From NCBI GenBank assembly GCA_965232455.1, contig OZ246981.1, forward strand, positions 2,542,001 to 2,606,000: a stretch of 64,000 nucleotides of DNA. The letters are read 5' to 3'. Below, piece after piece: positions 28,729 through 38,564 of the stretch; positions within the stretch are counted from its first letter, which is position 1, and every line of letters begins with the position of its first letter. The notes beneath the pieces were generated by a model. That model was not told where the DNA came from. It was given only the letters and a program-made list of their open reading frames with translations, and ran no database searches. Made by a program: the position numbers and the translations under genes. This stretch comes from JBFGFX01 sp965232455. GTDB lineage: Bacteria > Pseudomonadota > Gammaproteobacteria > Steroidobacterales > Woeseiaceae.

Positions 28729-29181
28729 GTGGCTTATTGGCTGATGAAATCCGAACCCGATGACTACAGCATCGATGACCTCAAGAAAGACAAAGTCGAA
28801 CCCTGGGACGGGATACGCAATTATCAGGTGCGCAATATGTTCCGCGACGACATTCGCGTCGGCGACAAGGCGTTTTTCTACCACTCGAGCTGCAAGGTGC
28901 CCGCCGTGGTCGGCGTGATGACCATCGCCAGCGAGGCGTACCCGGATCCAACGCAGTTCGACCCGGAATCGAAATATTACGACCCGAAGAGCGATCCCGA
29001 TGATCCGCGCTGGCTGCTGGTCGACGTCAAGTTCCAGCGTAAGCTCAAACGGCCCATCCCGCTGACCGAACTGAAAGAGGCGGCGGGCCTTGACGGCTTT
29101 TTGCTGACCAGGCGCGGCAACCGTCTGTCCGTTTTTCCGGTCGACAAATCGCACTGGGACCGGGTGTTGAGCCTCGAATAA
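28729..29181 (+). CDS. EVE-domain protein
   Basis: 150 residues from GTG 28729. The EVE (PUA-like) fold is nearly the whole protein: WLMKSEPDDYSIDDL, WDGIRNYQVRNMFRDDI and VGDKAFFYHSSCKVPAVVG. EVE domains bind modified bases in DNA or RNA; the bacterial single-domain proteins are common in gammaproteobacteria with unclear roles. A possible -10 element, TTAGACT, occurs at 28676-28682, about 46 bp before the start. It is followed 18 bp later by a hydrolase gene. Confidence 0.92.
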   Translation: MAYWLMKSEPDDYSIDDLKKDKVEPWDGIRNYQVRNMFRDDIRVGDKAFFYHSSCKVPAVVGVMTIASEAYPDPTQFDPESKYYDPKSDPDDPRWLLVDVKFQRKLKRPIPLTELKEAAGLDGFLLTRRGNRLSVFPVDKSHWDRVLSLE

Positions 29182-29199
29182 CGGCCGGAGGCATCGGCA

Positions 29200-30168
29200 G
29201 TGCTGCGCCGTTTTCTCGTCGGTTTACTCGTGCTGTTGATAATCGTGGCGGCCGGAGCAATCGCCACTGCACCCGCGGATCTCGTTTACGTGCCCAGCCC
29301 GCAACGTATAGACGGCGATGTGGACACGTGGATTGCGGCGCGCGAAGACGAAGCCGCCGCAATCATGCCCGGCGCGGAAAAACGTGTCCGCTGGTACGAC
29401 GATCAGCCGGCTTCCAGAACGCCTTACGCCGTCGTGTACCTGCACGGGTTTTCCGCGACACGCCAGGAGCTGGCCCCGGTTGGCGAACTCGTTGCCGACG
29501 CTTTGGGTGCGAATCTCTTCGAGACCCGCCTTGCGGGGCATGGGCTTCTCGAAAATCCGATGGCGGACGTGCGCGCCGAGGATTGGCTGGACGACGCCGC
29601 GGAAGCGCTGAGCGTCGGCGCGGCCATCGGAGAGCGGATTGTCCTGATGGGAACGTCGACCGGCGGCACGCTGGCGCTGGCCATGGTGGAGCATGCCAGT
29701 TTCGACAAAGTGGCCGGTCTCGTGCTGATATCACCGAATTTTGCACCGCGCGATTCGTCGGCCGAGATTCTCACCTGGCCGGGCGGACCGCAGCTTGCAA
29801 CGCTCATGGTCGGAGAAACCCGCAGCTGGACGCCGGCCAACGAGCAGCAGGAGCGATATTGGTCGACGACTTACCCGATGGCGGCGACCGTCGAGATGAT
29901 GCGGCTCGTGCATTTGGTCCGCGACAAGCTGCCGCTGAAAATCCGCCAGCCGCTGCTGACGCTCTATTCGCCGAACGATCAGGTCATCGACGTCGCATGG
30001 ATCGCATCCGCGCTTGCGCAGATCGACAGCCCGAGGGCCGAGACCGTCGAGATCGAACGGTCGGGAGACCCCAGCAATCACGTGCTGGCCGGCGACATTC
30101 TGGCCCCCGAAAACAACCGCATCGTCGCGGAACACATTGTCCGCTTCCTGGCCGCATCTGAACTATAA
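29200..30168 (+). CDS. Alpha/beta hydrolase with N-terminal membrane anchor
   Basis: 322 residues from GTG 29200, preceded by GGCCGGAGG. One hydrophobic segment (FLVGLLVLLIIVAAGAIA) anchors or exports it. The oxyanion region is VVYLHGFSATRQE, the nucleophile elbow GTSTGGTLAL (Ser), an acidic residue follows in LYSPNDQVID and the His in DPSNHVLAGD. The fold is a carboxylesterase or monoacylglycerol-lipase type serine hydrolase. No substrate can be assigned. It follows the EVE gene closely and may share its transcript. Confidence 0.85.
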   Translation: MLRRFLVGLLVLLIIVAAGAIATAPADLVYVPSPQRIDGDVDTWIAAREDEAAAIMPGAEKRVRWYDDQPASRTPYAVVYLHGFSATRQELAPVGELVADALGANLFETRLAGHGLLENPMADVRAEDWLDDAAEALSVGAAIGERIVLMGTSTGGTLALAMVEHASFDKVAGLVLISPNFAPRDSSAEILTWPGGPQLATLMVGETRSWTPANEQQERYWSTTYPMAATVEMMRLVHLVRDKLPLKIRQPLLTLYSPNDQVIDVAWIASALAQIDSPRAETVEIERSGDPSNHVLAGDILAPENNRIVAEHIVRFLAASEL

Positions 30169-30233
30169 TTTCGGTTACAACAGAATCCGCCGCCGCGCAG
30201 ACGGCGCGAAAAACGACCACGGGGAATGGAAAG

Positions 30234-31955
30234 ATGAAACGAATATCAGCGCTCGTTGCGCTCGCCGCTTTGCCGGCAATGCTGGGTTGTTCACCACAGG
30301 AAGGAACGGAGCGGAACCCGGTAACCATGGGTGAGGAAACCGTCGCGGCCAGTCCGGAGGACCGTCGCAACGAACTCGCCACGCGCGCCGGCGCGCCGTT
30401 GTTCGACGGGATGGGCGACCATACGCACCCGGTCACGACCAGCGACCCGGACGCCCAACGCTATTTCGATCAGGGTCTGGTCATCGATTTCGGTTTCAAT
30501 CATGCCGAATCGGCGCGTTCGTTCAGGGCGGCGCAGACGCTCGACCCGAACTGCGCGATGTGTTACTGGGGCGAGGCGCTGGCGCTGGGGCCGAACATCA
30601 ACGTCACGAGCAACGGCAAAGTGGTCATGGCCGACGACGACCGGACCACCGCATTTGCAGCCATTCAGAAAGCACTGGCGCTTCGCGAGAACGTGACCGA
30701 ACAGGAGCGTGACTACATCGACGCGCTAGCGACCCGCTACAACGGCGACCCGTCGACGCCCCGCGAGCCGTTGGACGAAGCCTATGCAAACGCGATGCGC
30801 GCACTTCATCAGAAGTACCCGGACGACGACGACGCCGCGTCCCTGTTTGCCGAGTCGCTGATGAACACGATGCCGTGGGACTATTGGACCGAGGAGCAGA
30901 ACCCGAAGCCGCGGACCGAGGAGGTCATCGCCGCGTTGGAAACCGTCCTCGAACGCAACCCCCGGCACCCGATGGCGATTCATCTCTACATTCATGCGGT
31001 CGAGGCATCGGACTCGCCGGAACGCGCCGAAGGCCCGGCCGATACCTTGCGTGACCTGGTGCCCGGCTCCGGTCATCTCGTGCACATGCCGTCGCATATC
31101 TATTACCGGATCGGACGCTACGCGGACGCCTCCGCGGCCAACGTGCTCGCCGCGGCCGTCGACGAGGCGTACATCGCCGCCTGCAATGCGCAGGGCTTCT
31201 ACCCGGCGGCCTATTATCCGCACAACATCCATTTCTTATGGGCTTCCGCCAGCATGGAAGGACGCAGCGCGGTAGCCATCGAGGCAGGCGAGAAAGTTGC
31301 CGCGAACGTTCGTCTGGAAATGATCGAGGAATTCCCCGGCGTCGAGTTCTTCAAGACGATCCCGATGCAATCACTCGTGCAGTTCGGGCGTTGGGACGAG
31401 GTGCTGGCCGCGGAGCAACCACCCGAGGACCTGGAATACTCGAACGGCATCTGGCACTACGCCCGCGCAACGGCCTATGCACGCACGGGTGATATCGATG
31501 CAGCGCGCGCCGAGCAGGAGAAGCTTTCGCCTCTGAAGACCGCTACCGACGTCGCGTTCCTCGACACGATCCTCTACCCGGCGACGATGTTGCTCGACAT
31601 CGCCGATTCGCTCGCGCTGGGCGAGATCGCGATGGCTGAAGACGATTACGAAGCGGCCGCCGAGCACTTCGCTGACGCCGTCGAGGTGCAGGACGAACTG
31701 CCGTATACCGAACCGCCGTTCTGGTATTACCCGACACGTCATTCACTCGGCAAGGCCCTGCTCGCCGCGGGCGATGCACCGGGCGCCGAGGCCGTTTACC
31801 GGACGGATCTCGAGATGTATCCGCGCAACGGCTGGGCGATGTTCGGCCTGATGGAATCGCTCAAGGCGCAGGGCAAGGATGCCACCGACGTGGAAGCGCG
31901 CTTCGAGACGGTCTGGGCGGAAGCGGACGTCACGCTGACCGCCTCGCGGTTTTGA
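30234..31955 (+). CDS. TPR-containing lipoprotein
   Basis: 573 residues. A lipoprotein signal (ALVALAALPAMLGCS, lipobox LGC) puts it in the periplasmic side of the envelope. The body has TPR-like helical pairs, starting with YFDQGLVIDFGFNHAESARS. A CAMCYWGEALALGPN motif lies near residue 105 and VPGSGHLVHMPSHIYYRIGRY near residue 280, giving a Cys-x2-Cys and several His. Such sequences recur in proteins annotated only as TPR proteins; I do not know a defined function. It may scaffold an envelope complex or bind metal. Confidence 0.85.
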   Translation: MKRISALVALAALPAMLGCSPQEGTERNPVTMGEETVAASPEDRRNELATRAGAPLFDGMGDHTHPVTTSDPDAQRYFDQGLVIDFGFNHAESARSFRAAQTLDPNCAMCYWGEALALGPNINVTSNGKVVMADDDRTTAFAAIQKALALRENVTEQERDYIDALATRYNGDPSTPREPLDEAYANAMRALHQKYPDDDDAASLFAESLMNTMPWDYWTEEQNPKPRTEEVIAALETVLERNPRHPMAIHLYIHAVEASDSPERAEGPADTLRDLVPGSGHLVHMPSHIYYRIGRYADASAANVLAAAVDEAYIAACNAQGFYPAAYYPHNIHFLWASASMEGRSAVAIEAGEKVAANVRLEMIEEFPGVEFFKTIPMQSLVQFGRWDEVLAAEQPPEDLEYSNGIWHYARATAYARTGDIDAARAEQEKLSPLKTATDVAFLDTILYPATMLLDIADSLALGEIAMAEDDYEAAAEHFADAVEVQDELPYTEPPFWYYPTRHSLGKALLAAGDAPGAEAVYRTDLEMYPRNGWAMFGLMESLKAQGKDATDVEARFETVWAEADVTLTASRF

Positions 31956-31985
31956 CGCCACGCTGACGCCCGGGAACCCATACCT

Positions 31986-32013
31986 GTAGGAGCCCGTCAT
32001 GACGGGCTCCTAC
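31986..32013. repeat. Short palindromic repeat GTAGGAGCCCGTC-AT-GACGGGCTCCTAC
   Basis: The 13-bp arms are perfect inverted repeats around a 2-bp centre. It lies between the converging TPR-lipoprotein and Mur-ligase genes. Related copies are at 12.2-12.3, 39.5 and 62.7 kb. It may act as a bidirectional transcription terminator or be a REP-type element. Confidence 0.8.
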
Positions 32014-32044
32014 CGTAACGTTCGTTGACGGATCGTCGGAACCG

Positions 32045-33742
32045 TCAATGCGAGATCGATTCGAGCCTTTCGCGAACCGCCGGGTCACGGCCGAGATCCA
32101 GCATGATGATCAGGTCGCCGGGTTTGGCCCAGGCCAACGCGAAGTCGAGTGATTCCAGTTCTTCCTCGAAATGGTGTATCTGTTCGGGACGCGCGCCGCT
32201 GCGGACGAGTTCGTCGCGGATGACGCCAAACACTTCGCCGTGTTCGCGGCCGCGATGATAGCTGGCGAGTTCCGACACCACGACGGCATCGAGCCCGATC
32301 GACCAACCTGCGCGCGCGAGCTCCTCGATCAGGTCGTCGGGACGGTCGCCAGCCTGACCGAAGGCGAGCAGCCGGCGCCCGGCGGGCAGCGCCGTCGCCA
32401 TGTCGAACAGCGACTGCATGGCGGCCGGGTTGTGCGCGAAGTCCACGAGAATCTTGACGCCGGCGGCGTCGTAAACGTTGCAGCGCCCCGGATTGTCGTC
32501 CTGAGACACACTTTTGAGGCCCGCTCGGATATCGTCGAGCGCAATTCCCAGCGCGTCGGTCAGCGCAGCCGCCGCAAGCGCATTGGCGACGTTGTGCTTC
32601 GCGGCGCCGCCGAGCGTGATCGGGATTTCATCGTCGCGGCAAAGGACGTCCCTCGTACCGCTTCGCAGCCTGACGAGAATCGCGCCGTCGAGCACATAGG
32701 CCGTGCCGCCGTTCCGCAGGTGTTCGTCAATTTTCGGGCTGTCGGCGTCGAGGCTGAACCAGACGAGACGGCCCGGATAAGATTCGGCTTTTGCGACCAG
32801 CCGGTCATCGTCGGCATTTAAGACGAGCGTGCCACTGCCTTCCACCGCGTGGCTGACCACCCATTTGATATCCAGAAGTTCGTCGAGACTCTGGGAGCCG
32901 AAATCGCCGAGATGATCTTCGGAGATGTTCGTGATGAGCGCGGCATCGGCCTTGTTGACGCCCAGTCCGCGCCGGAGGAGTCCGCCGCGCGCCGCTTCGA
33001 GTATCGCCAGGTCGACGTCCCGCTGCCGCAGCACGTTGCGCGCGCCGCCGGGACCGGACCAGTCGCCGCGATCGATGACGCGGTCATTGACGGCAATCCA
33101 GTCGGTGCAGCTTACGCCGACGTTTCGTCCGGCGTCGCGGGCAATGTGAGTGGCCAGCCTGACCGTTGTGGTCTTGCCGTTGGTACCGGTAACGATCCCC
33201 ACCGGAACGTCGTGATGCCGTTGCCAATTCAATGCGCCGGGCGCGGGCAGTTCGCGGAACGGCCAGGTTGCGGAACCGTCACCCAACCCGACCGACACGT
33301 GATCGTCGTCCCACAGAAACGAAACACCGTGCTGCGAGGCCGCGTCCGCCAACGCAAGCAGCGGCGGATTCACCTCCGCCGCAATCTCTTCGCGGATCGC
33401 GTCGGCGGCCTCCGCGAAGTCCGGCTCCGGCGCGCCGGTCGCGGCGCTTTCGATCACTCGCCAGGCGTACTCGTTGATCTCGGTCGCCGCGTAAAGCGCG
33501 TCGATAGGCGCCGAAAACGCCAGGCTCACCCCGCCGATCAACGACCGGCTGCACAACGCTTCGTCACCCCAACCGACGGTGCCCAGCATGCGTTTGACCG
33601 CGCGGGTCCAAACATCGACAAGCCCTTCGACTTCGCGGGCGTCGCAACGGACGTCGAGAATACTGCCGGGTTTGTCCCACAAGAGATTCGGACCCGTGAG
33701 CCTGCGCGCGTCGAGGTACTCCACCGCCTTTACCGTCGGCAT
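32045..33742 (-). CDS. CphA-like Mur ligase lacking the ATP-grasp domain
   Basis: 565 residues from ATG 33742, 7 bp after cphA. Residues 1-180 resemble the CphA N-domain (RRLTGPNLLWDKPGSILDV, and PPLLALADAASQHGVSFLW, which aligns to CphA about residues 174-195). It then passes directly to a Mur-ligase domain: P-loop GTNGKTTT (186-193), LEAARGGLLRRGLG, NISEDHLGDFG and DFAHNPAAMQSLFD. The roughly 280-residue ATP-grasp half of CphA is absent. In CphA the M domain adds Arg; here it might act on Asp side-chains in trans or on another polymer. Function is inferred from context. Confidence 0.88.
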   Translation of the reverse strand: MPTVKAVEYLDARRLTGPNLLWDKPGSILDVRCDAREVEGLVDVWTRAVKRMLGTVGWGDEALCSRSLIGGVSLAFSAPIDALYAATEINEYAWRVIESAATGAPEPDFAEAADAIREEIAAEVNPPLLALADAASQHGVSFLWDDDHVSVGLGDGSATWPFRELPAPGALNWQRHHDVPVGIVTGTNGKTTTVRLATHIARDAGRNVGVSCTDWIAVNDRVIDRGDWSGPGGARNVLRQRDVDLAILEAARGGLLRRGLGVNKADAALITNISEDHLGDFGSQSLDELLDIKWVVSHAVEGSGTLVLNADDDRLVAKAESYPGRLVWFSLDADSPKIDEHLRNGGTAYVLDGAILVRLRSGTRDVLCRDDEIPITLGGAAKHNVANALAAAALTDALGIALDDIRAGLKSVSQDDNPGRCNVYDAAGVKILVDFAHNPAAMQSLFDMATALPAGRRLLAFGQAGDRPDDLIEELARAGWSIGLDAVVVSELASYHRGREHGEVFGVIRDELVRSGARPEQIHHFEEELESLDFALAWAKPGDLIIMLDLGRDPAVRERLESISH

Positions 33743-33749
33743 CCGGCGA

Positions 33750-36539
33750 TCAATCGCCTTCCTCGCGCGCAATACGCACGCCGCGCTCGTCGCTGATGAT
33801 TTGCAGGCTTTCGTCGAGCGTAAAGTCGTCGGTATCGGGCAGTGCAACGCTCACCGGCGCCTTCTTCGGGATTTCGTCGACACGCGCTTCCGAGTTGAAG
33901 TAGATGATTTGTTTCCACGTCCGCTTGATGTTGTCCGCCAGCACGAGGATCAGGTCACCCGGTTCCGCAATCTGCAGGGCTTTGCTCGTGGCTTCCTGTT
34001 CGTCGGTGATCACGTCGATTCGGTCGGCGTCGATACCGTCCTCCAGCAGCTTGTTCTTTAGCATGACGGCAACCTCGTCGTCACCGCGACCACGGCGATT
34101 ATCGTCGCAACGGCAGATGAAATGATCGAAATGCGGCGCCGCAACCGCGGCGATCTCGCGGATGTCCTCGTCGCGACGATCACCCGGCGCGGCCAGGACC
34201 ACGATTTTACGGCCCTCGGCCTCGAATCGATCCACGAGTCCGCACATCGCTTTCACGGCCGCCGGATTGTGCGCGTAGTCGAGAATCACCTTGAACGGAT
34301 GCTCGTCGTATATATTCATGCGCCCCGGCGCCTGGAAGAACGTGGAATCGAACGTCCGGAGGCCGTGCCGGATGTCGTCGAGACTGATATCGAGGTTGTA
34401 TGCCAGCGCCGCCGCAAACATGGCGTTCTGGACGTTGTGCATAGCACGGCCCTCGATCGTCGCCGGGATCAGATGTGTCCAGAGCAGAAGCGAATGCACC
34501 TCGTTGTCGTAGAGGGTGATCATGTGGCCGTTCATACCCTCTTCGAGAACAAACGCCTGACCGCCCGCTCGAATGTGCTGCTTCACGAGCGGGTGAGTCG
34601 GATTCATGGTCACGTAACTGACGGTCTTTGCGTCCGTATAGTCGGCCATCTGCAGGCAGTTGGGATCGTCCGCGTTCAGCACCGCGGCGTCCTGGGCGAT
34701 TTCGATAGGCACCCGCTTGACGACGGCCAGCTGTTCCAGCGTGTCGATGCCTTTGGTACCGAGGTGATCGGCCGACACGTTCAGGCAGGCAGCAACGTTG
34801 CACTCCTGGTAGCCGAGCCCTCCCCGCAACATGCCGCCGCGGGCGGTTTCCATCACCGCGGCGTCGACGGACGGATCTCGCAGGATCATGCGCGCCGAGA
34901 CGGGACCGGTCATATCGCCGGACACGCTGAGCTGCCCGTCGATATACACCCCATCGGTCGACGTCAGACCCACCGTTCGGCCGCACAGTTTCAGGATATG
35001 CGCAAGCATGCGCGACGTCGTCGTCTTCCCGTTCGTGCCGGTGACCGCGGCAATCGGAATACGGCTTGGCGCACCCGGCGGGAACAGCATGTCGATGACG
35101 GGACCGGCAACGTCGCGCGGCGTGCCCTCGCTGGGCGCAACGTGCATGCGGAATCCCGGCCCGGCATTGACCTCGCAGATGCCGCCGCCGATATCTCGAT
35201 ACGACTCGGTGATGTCCTTGCTCAGAAAGTCGACCCCGCCGATGTCGAGACCGATGGCTTTGATCGTCCGCTCCGCCATCTCGCGATTGTCCGGGTGCAT
35301 CACGTCGGTGACGTCGATCGCCGTACCGCCGGTTGAAAGGTTTGCGGTAGAGCGCAGGAACACGATCTCTTCGTTGTCCGGAACCGTGCTTTTGTCGTAA
35401 CCGAGCTTTTTCAACAGACGCTCCGCCTGATCGTCGAATTCGAGACGCGTCAACACTTTTTCATGGCCGACGCCGCGACGCGGATCCTGATTGACGATGT
35501 CCACGAGTTCTTCGATCGTGTGCTTGCCGTCGCCCACCACGTGCCCCGGCATACGCTTCGCGGCCGCAACGAGTTTTCCGTCCACCACCAGCAGACGATG
35601 ATCGAACCCTTCGACGAAGCTTTCGACGATGATGTTGCGGCCGTGTTCGCGCGCCTTGTCAAACGCGACTTCGACCTCCTCCGGCGTACGCAGGTTGATC
35701 GATACGCCCCGTCCATGATTGCCGGCCAGCGGCTTCAGCACGACGGGGAAGCCGATCCGCTCGGCGGCGCGCAGCGCGTCTCTTGCGGTGCGGACCATGC
35801 GCTGCATGGGTACCGGGAGCCCGAGGTCGCGAAGAATGCGGTTGGTTTCTTCCTTGTCGGACGCGAGTTCCACCGCAATGTTGCTGGTGCGGCTCGTCGT
35901 GGTCGCCTGGATACGTTGCTGGTAGCGGCCGTGACCGAACTGCACAAGGCTCTGACGATTCAGGCGAATCCACGGAATGCCGCGCTCATCGGCGGCGCGC
36001 ACCAGCGATCCGGTACTCGGCCCGAATGCGCGCGCCTGTGCGTACCGGATGAACTCGTCCCGTTCTTCCGCGAAATCCCAGTCCGCGTCCGGCTTCGCCG
36101 CCTCGGATCGAATTTCCTCCGGCAGCAGGTTATGGATCAACGCCAGCGCGAGGCGGCTGGCTTCCCGGCCGACTTCTGCGTCCAGGTACTGAAAAACCAT
36201 CGTGTAGTGTCCGGGCTGGCCGTCGATCGAGCGCGTGCGGCCGAACGACACCGGCGATCCGGCAATGTTCTGGAGTTCGAGTGCGATGTGCTCCATGACG
36301 TGCCCGAGCCAGGTGCCCTCGTCCTCTCGCAGCCGGCGGACGAAGCCGCCCGGCTCCCGGTACGAGCAACCGTGTTCGTGCAGACCCGGCAGGTGCTCGA
36401 GCAGCGGCCGGACGAACGGCTCCCCCAGGCGCCCGGTCGGCCATTCTTCCAGCGCTTCGAGGTCCAGCACGTGACGGATCACCGGGAAGTGAGCGTAGAT
36501 ATTGGGGCCAACGTAGACGTTGGTGCTTAATACTTTCAT
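33750..36539 (-). CDS. cphA: Cyanophycin synthetase
   Basis: 929 residues, near family length. N-domain: NIYAHFPVIRHVLDLE and GTWLGHVMEHIALELQ. ATP-grasp (about 215-475): FPVVLKPLAGNHGRGVSINL, ESFVEGFDHRLLVVDGKL, GGGICEVNAGPGFRMHV. Mur domain: P-loop VTGTNGKTTTSRM (about 499-511), METARGGMLRGGLGYQ, NVSADHLGTKGID and DYAHNPAAVKAMC. It makes multi-L-arginyl-poly-L-aspartate, a nitrogen store, using ATP. The gene lies 28 bp after cyanophycinase and 7 bp before a second Mur-ligase gene. All key residues that I can recognise are present. Confidence 0.95.
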   Translation of the reverse strand: MKVLSTNVYVGPNIYAHFPVIRHVLDLEALEEWPTGRLGEPFVRPLLEHLPGLHEHGCSYREPGGFVRRLREDEGTWLGHVMEHIALELQNIAGSPVSFGRTRSIDGQPGHYTMVFQYLDAEVGREASRLALALIHNLLPEEIRSEAAKPDADWDFAEERDEFIRYAQARAFGPSTGSLVRAADERGIPWIRLNRQSLVQFGHGRYQQRIQATTTSRTSNIAVELASDKEETNRILRDLGLPVPMQRMVRTARDALRAAERIGFPVVLKPLAGNHGRGVSINLRTPEEVEVAFDKAREHGRNIIVESFVEGFDHRLLVVDGKLVAAAKRMPGHVVGDGKHTIEELVDIVNQDPRRGVGHEKVLTRLEFDDQAERLLKKLGYDKSTVPDNEEIVFLRSTANLSTGGTAIDVTDVMHPDNREMAERTIKAIGLDIGGVDFLSKDITESYRDIGGGICEVNAGPGFRMHVAPSEGTPRDVAGPVIDMLFPPGAPSRIPIAAVTGTNGKTTTSRMLAHILKLCGRTVGLTSTDGVYIDGQLSVSGDMTGPVSARMILRDPSVDAAVMETARGGMLRGGLGYQECNVAACLNVSADHLGTKGIDTLEQLAVVKRVPIEIAQDAAVLNADDPNCLQMADYTDAKTVSYVTMNPTHPLVKQHIRAGGQAFVLEEGMNGHMITLYDNEVHSLLLWTHLIPATIEGRAMHNVQNAMFAAALAYNLDISLDDIRHGLRTFDSTFFQAPGRMNIYDEHPFKVILDYAHNPAAVKAMCGLVDRFEAEGRKIVVLAAPGDRRDEDIREIAAVAAPHFDHFICRCDDNRRGRGDDEVAVMLKNKLLEDGIDADRIDVITDEQEATSKALQIAEPGDLILVLADNIKRTWKQIIYFNSEARVDEIPKKAPVSVALPDTDDFTLDESLQIISDERGVRIAREEGD

Positions 36540-36567
36540 GTTTCCGGCTCCGGTTTATGGCGCGGAT

Positions 36568-37404
36568 TTATTGTGCGTGTGCCTCTCTGGAGGCGATCTC
36601 GAACCGCCCGCCGGCTATCAGTATATGCAGTTTTACGTTGATCAGGCTAACCGGCTCGCCGCGGCGGGCCAGATCCATCGACGAATAACCCAGATGCGTG
36701 GGGTCGATGACCGTAATTCCGCCGCTCCCGACAACTTCCAGGTCGTCACCCGGTCGGATAAACGCTGCCGTGTCCTCGTCGAGGCCGATACCGATGGCGA
36801 ACGGATTGTAGGCGAGCGCCGTCAACAGCCGGCCGAGGCGGTCCCGCTGGCGGAAATGCTGGTCGATGATGAAACTGTTGGTCAGACCGAGGCCCGGCGC
36901 CATCGTCACCATGTCGGGACTCGGGGTGCTGCCTTCCAAACCGCCCGCAATCATGTGCTCCGGCATGAACGCCGCCCCGGCCGAGGTGCCGGCCACGTGC
37001 ATCCCGGCGGCGTTGCGGCGCCGGATGCGCTGCGCGACCGGCGTACCGCCCAGCGTCGTGGACAATCGCAGCTGGTTGCCCCCGGTCATGAACACGCCGT
37101 CGGATTTGTCGATGTAGGCCAGGAATTCTTCGGAGAAACAGTCTTCGCGCGTCAGCATCTGCAGAACTCGCGCATGCTTGATTCCGAGTTTGCGGAACAG
37201 CTTTTCGTAGTTCCGTCCGGTGTCCTCGAGTTCGGACGCCGTCGGGATAATCGAGATCCTTGCGTTCTTGCCGCCGCAGATGCTCACAAACCGATCGAGG
37301 ATCTCCGGATTGTGGAATTTCTCCTCGGCACCGCCGATCGGAATGAGGTAGCCACGGTCGTCGTTTGGGGTATCGCTGGATGGAGCCATTGAACTCTTCT
37401 TCAT
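36568..37404 (-). CDS. cphB: Cyanophycinase
   Basis: 278 residues, S51-type serine peptidase. The nucleophilic Ser is in HVAGTSAGAAFM; GYLIPIGGAEEKFHNPEILD is the N-terminal block and SDGVFMTGGNQLRLSTTLGG another. The usual SFIIDQHFRQRDRLGRL and IGIGLDEDTAAFI blocks follow. It hydrolyses cyanophycin to beta-Asp-Arg dipeptides in the cytoplasm. Its start overlaps the iadA stop by 4 bp. A second ATG lies 15 bases downstream. Confidence 0.95.
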   Translation of the reverse strand: MKKSSMAPSSDTPNDDRGYLIPIGGAEEKFHNPEILDRFVSICGGKNARISIIPTASELEDTGRNYEKLFRKLGIKHARVLQMLTREDCFSEEFLAYIDKSDGVFMTGGNQLRLSTTLGGTPVAQRIRRRNAAGMHVAGTSAGAAFMPEHMIAGGLEGSTPSPDMVTMAPGLGLTNSFIIDQHFRQRDRLGRLLTALAYNPFAIGIGLDEDTAAFIRPGDDLEVVGSGGITVIDPTHLGYSSMDLARRGEPVSLINVKLHILIAGGRFEIASREAHAQ

Positions 37405-38564
37405 TCCTTCTCGAACTGTCCGCGAAGCTGCGGTTTTCCGTCCCTGACGTGCCAGACGCCCGCGACCATGACGTCGTCGATTTCAGCGCCGTCGCCCAAC
37501 ACGATCAGATCCGCGGCCGAGCCCTCCGCCAGGCGACCGCGATCTCCCAACCGCAACAGCTTGGCCACGTTGCTGGTGAACGCCGGCAGCGCCTCCTCGA
37601 GCGATACGCCGGTGGCCAACAACGCACCCAGCGTCTCGCCGAGACTGTCGGGGCGGCCTATATCCATCGACGTCAGCAGGCCCTGCTCATCGAATACCGG
37701 TAGACAGCCGCCGCCGTCGGAACTGACTGTGATCCGGTCTGCGGGCGCGCCGGCATCGAGATATCGGATCAGGGCGACGTCGGCGGCCCAGGCGTCCTCG
37801 TCCTCGTCGACCGGAAAAGCGGTAAGGTCCACAGTGCTGCCCGATTGCGCGAGTTCGACCGCCTCGTCGAACAAGGCCTTGCGACGGTTCGCGTGCGTCG
37901 GATTGAATACTCTCGGCGGCAATTCGGTTTCACGCAGCAGCCGGCGCACCGGTTCCAGACCGCGCTCACCGTCCCCAAGATGCAAGTGCAGAATACCGGC
38001 CTTGCCGGAGATCAGCCCGGCCACGTGCGCGTCGCTGGCAATCCGCGACAGCTCGTCATCGGTGGGTTGGCTCGAACGGTGATCGCTGAGCGCCAGTTCG
38101 CCGACGCCGATGACGGGATCGACAAACACGATGTCATCGCGGACGCTGCCGGTAAGCGTCACCGGCGGTACGTGATAGCCGCCCGTGTGGCACCAGGCGC
38201 CCAGACCCTCCTCGCGCAGCGCGTAGGCCTGCGCCACCAGTGAGCGGGTATCACGCGTCGTATCGTCGGTGCCGAGCACGCCAACCACGCTGGTGACTCC
38301 GGCCAGCGTGAAATGCGTCAACGGCACGGGCGGCACGCGACTCGAAAACCCGGATTCGCCGCCACCGCCGGTCAGGTGTGCGTGCCCGTCGATGAATCCC
38401 GGGACCGTGGGGCGACCGCCGAGATCGAATTCTCTCGCTCCCGCCGCCTCGATCGCATTTTTCCCGCTCGCGAGCGCGAGAATACGCCCGCCGCCAATCA
38501 GCAGTTGGCCGATACCCAGGTCTTCAGGCGCAAAGACGTGTGCATTCTTGAGAAGCGTCAGCAA
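37401..38564 (-). CDS. iadA: Isoaspartyl dipeptidase
   Basis: 387 residues, amidohydrolase family. Metal-binding HxH is in PGFIDGHAHLTGGGG; further blocks are VGVLGTDDTTRD, GELALSDHRSSQPTDDEL, KAGILHLHLGDGERGL, FNPTHANRRKALF and the Asp in ITVSSDGGGCLPVFD. It splits beta-Asp dipeptides and here would convert the beta-Asp-Arg from cyanophycinase to Asp and Arg. It is the first gene of the operon, divergent from queF with a 62-bp gap. Such iadA-cphB-cphA order gives a complete turnover pathway. Confidence 0.92.
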   Translation of the reverse strand: MLTLLKNAHVFAPEDLGIGQLLIGGGRILALASGKNAIEAAGAREFDLGGRPTVPGFIDGHAHLTGGGGESGFSSRVPPVPLTHFTLAGVTSVVGVLGTDDTTRDTRSLVAQAYALREEGLGAWCHTGGYHVPPVTLTGSVRDDIVFVDPVIGVGELALSDHRSSQPTDDELSRIASDAHVAGLISGKAGILHLHLGDGERGLEPVRRLLRETELPPRVFNPTHANRRKALFDEAVELAQSGSTVDLTAFPVDEDEDAWAADVALIRYLDAGAPADRITVSSDGGGCLPVFDEQGLLTSMDIGRPDSLGETLGALLATGVSLEEALPAFTSNVAKLLRLGDRGRLAEGSAADLIVLGDGAEIDDVMVAGVWHVRDGKPQLRGQFEKE

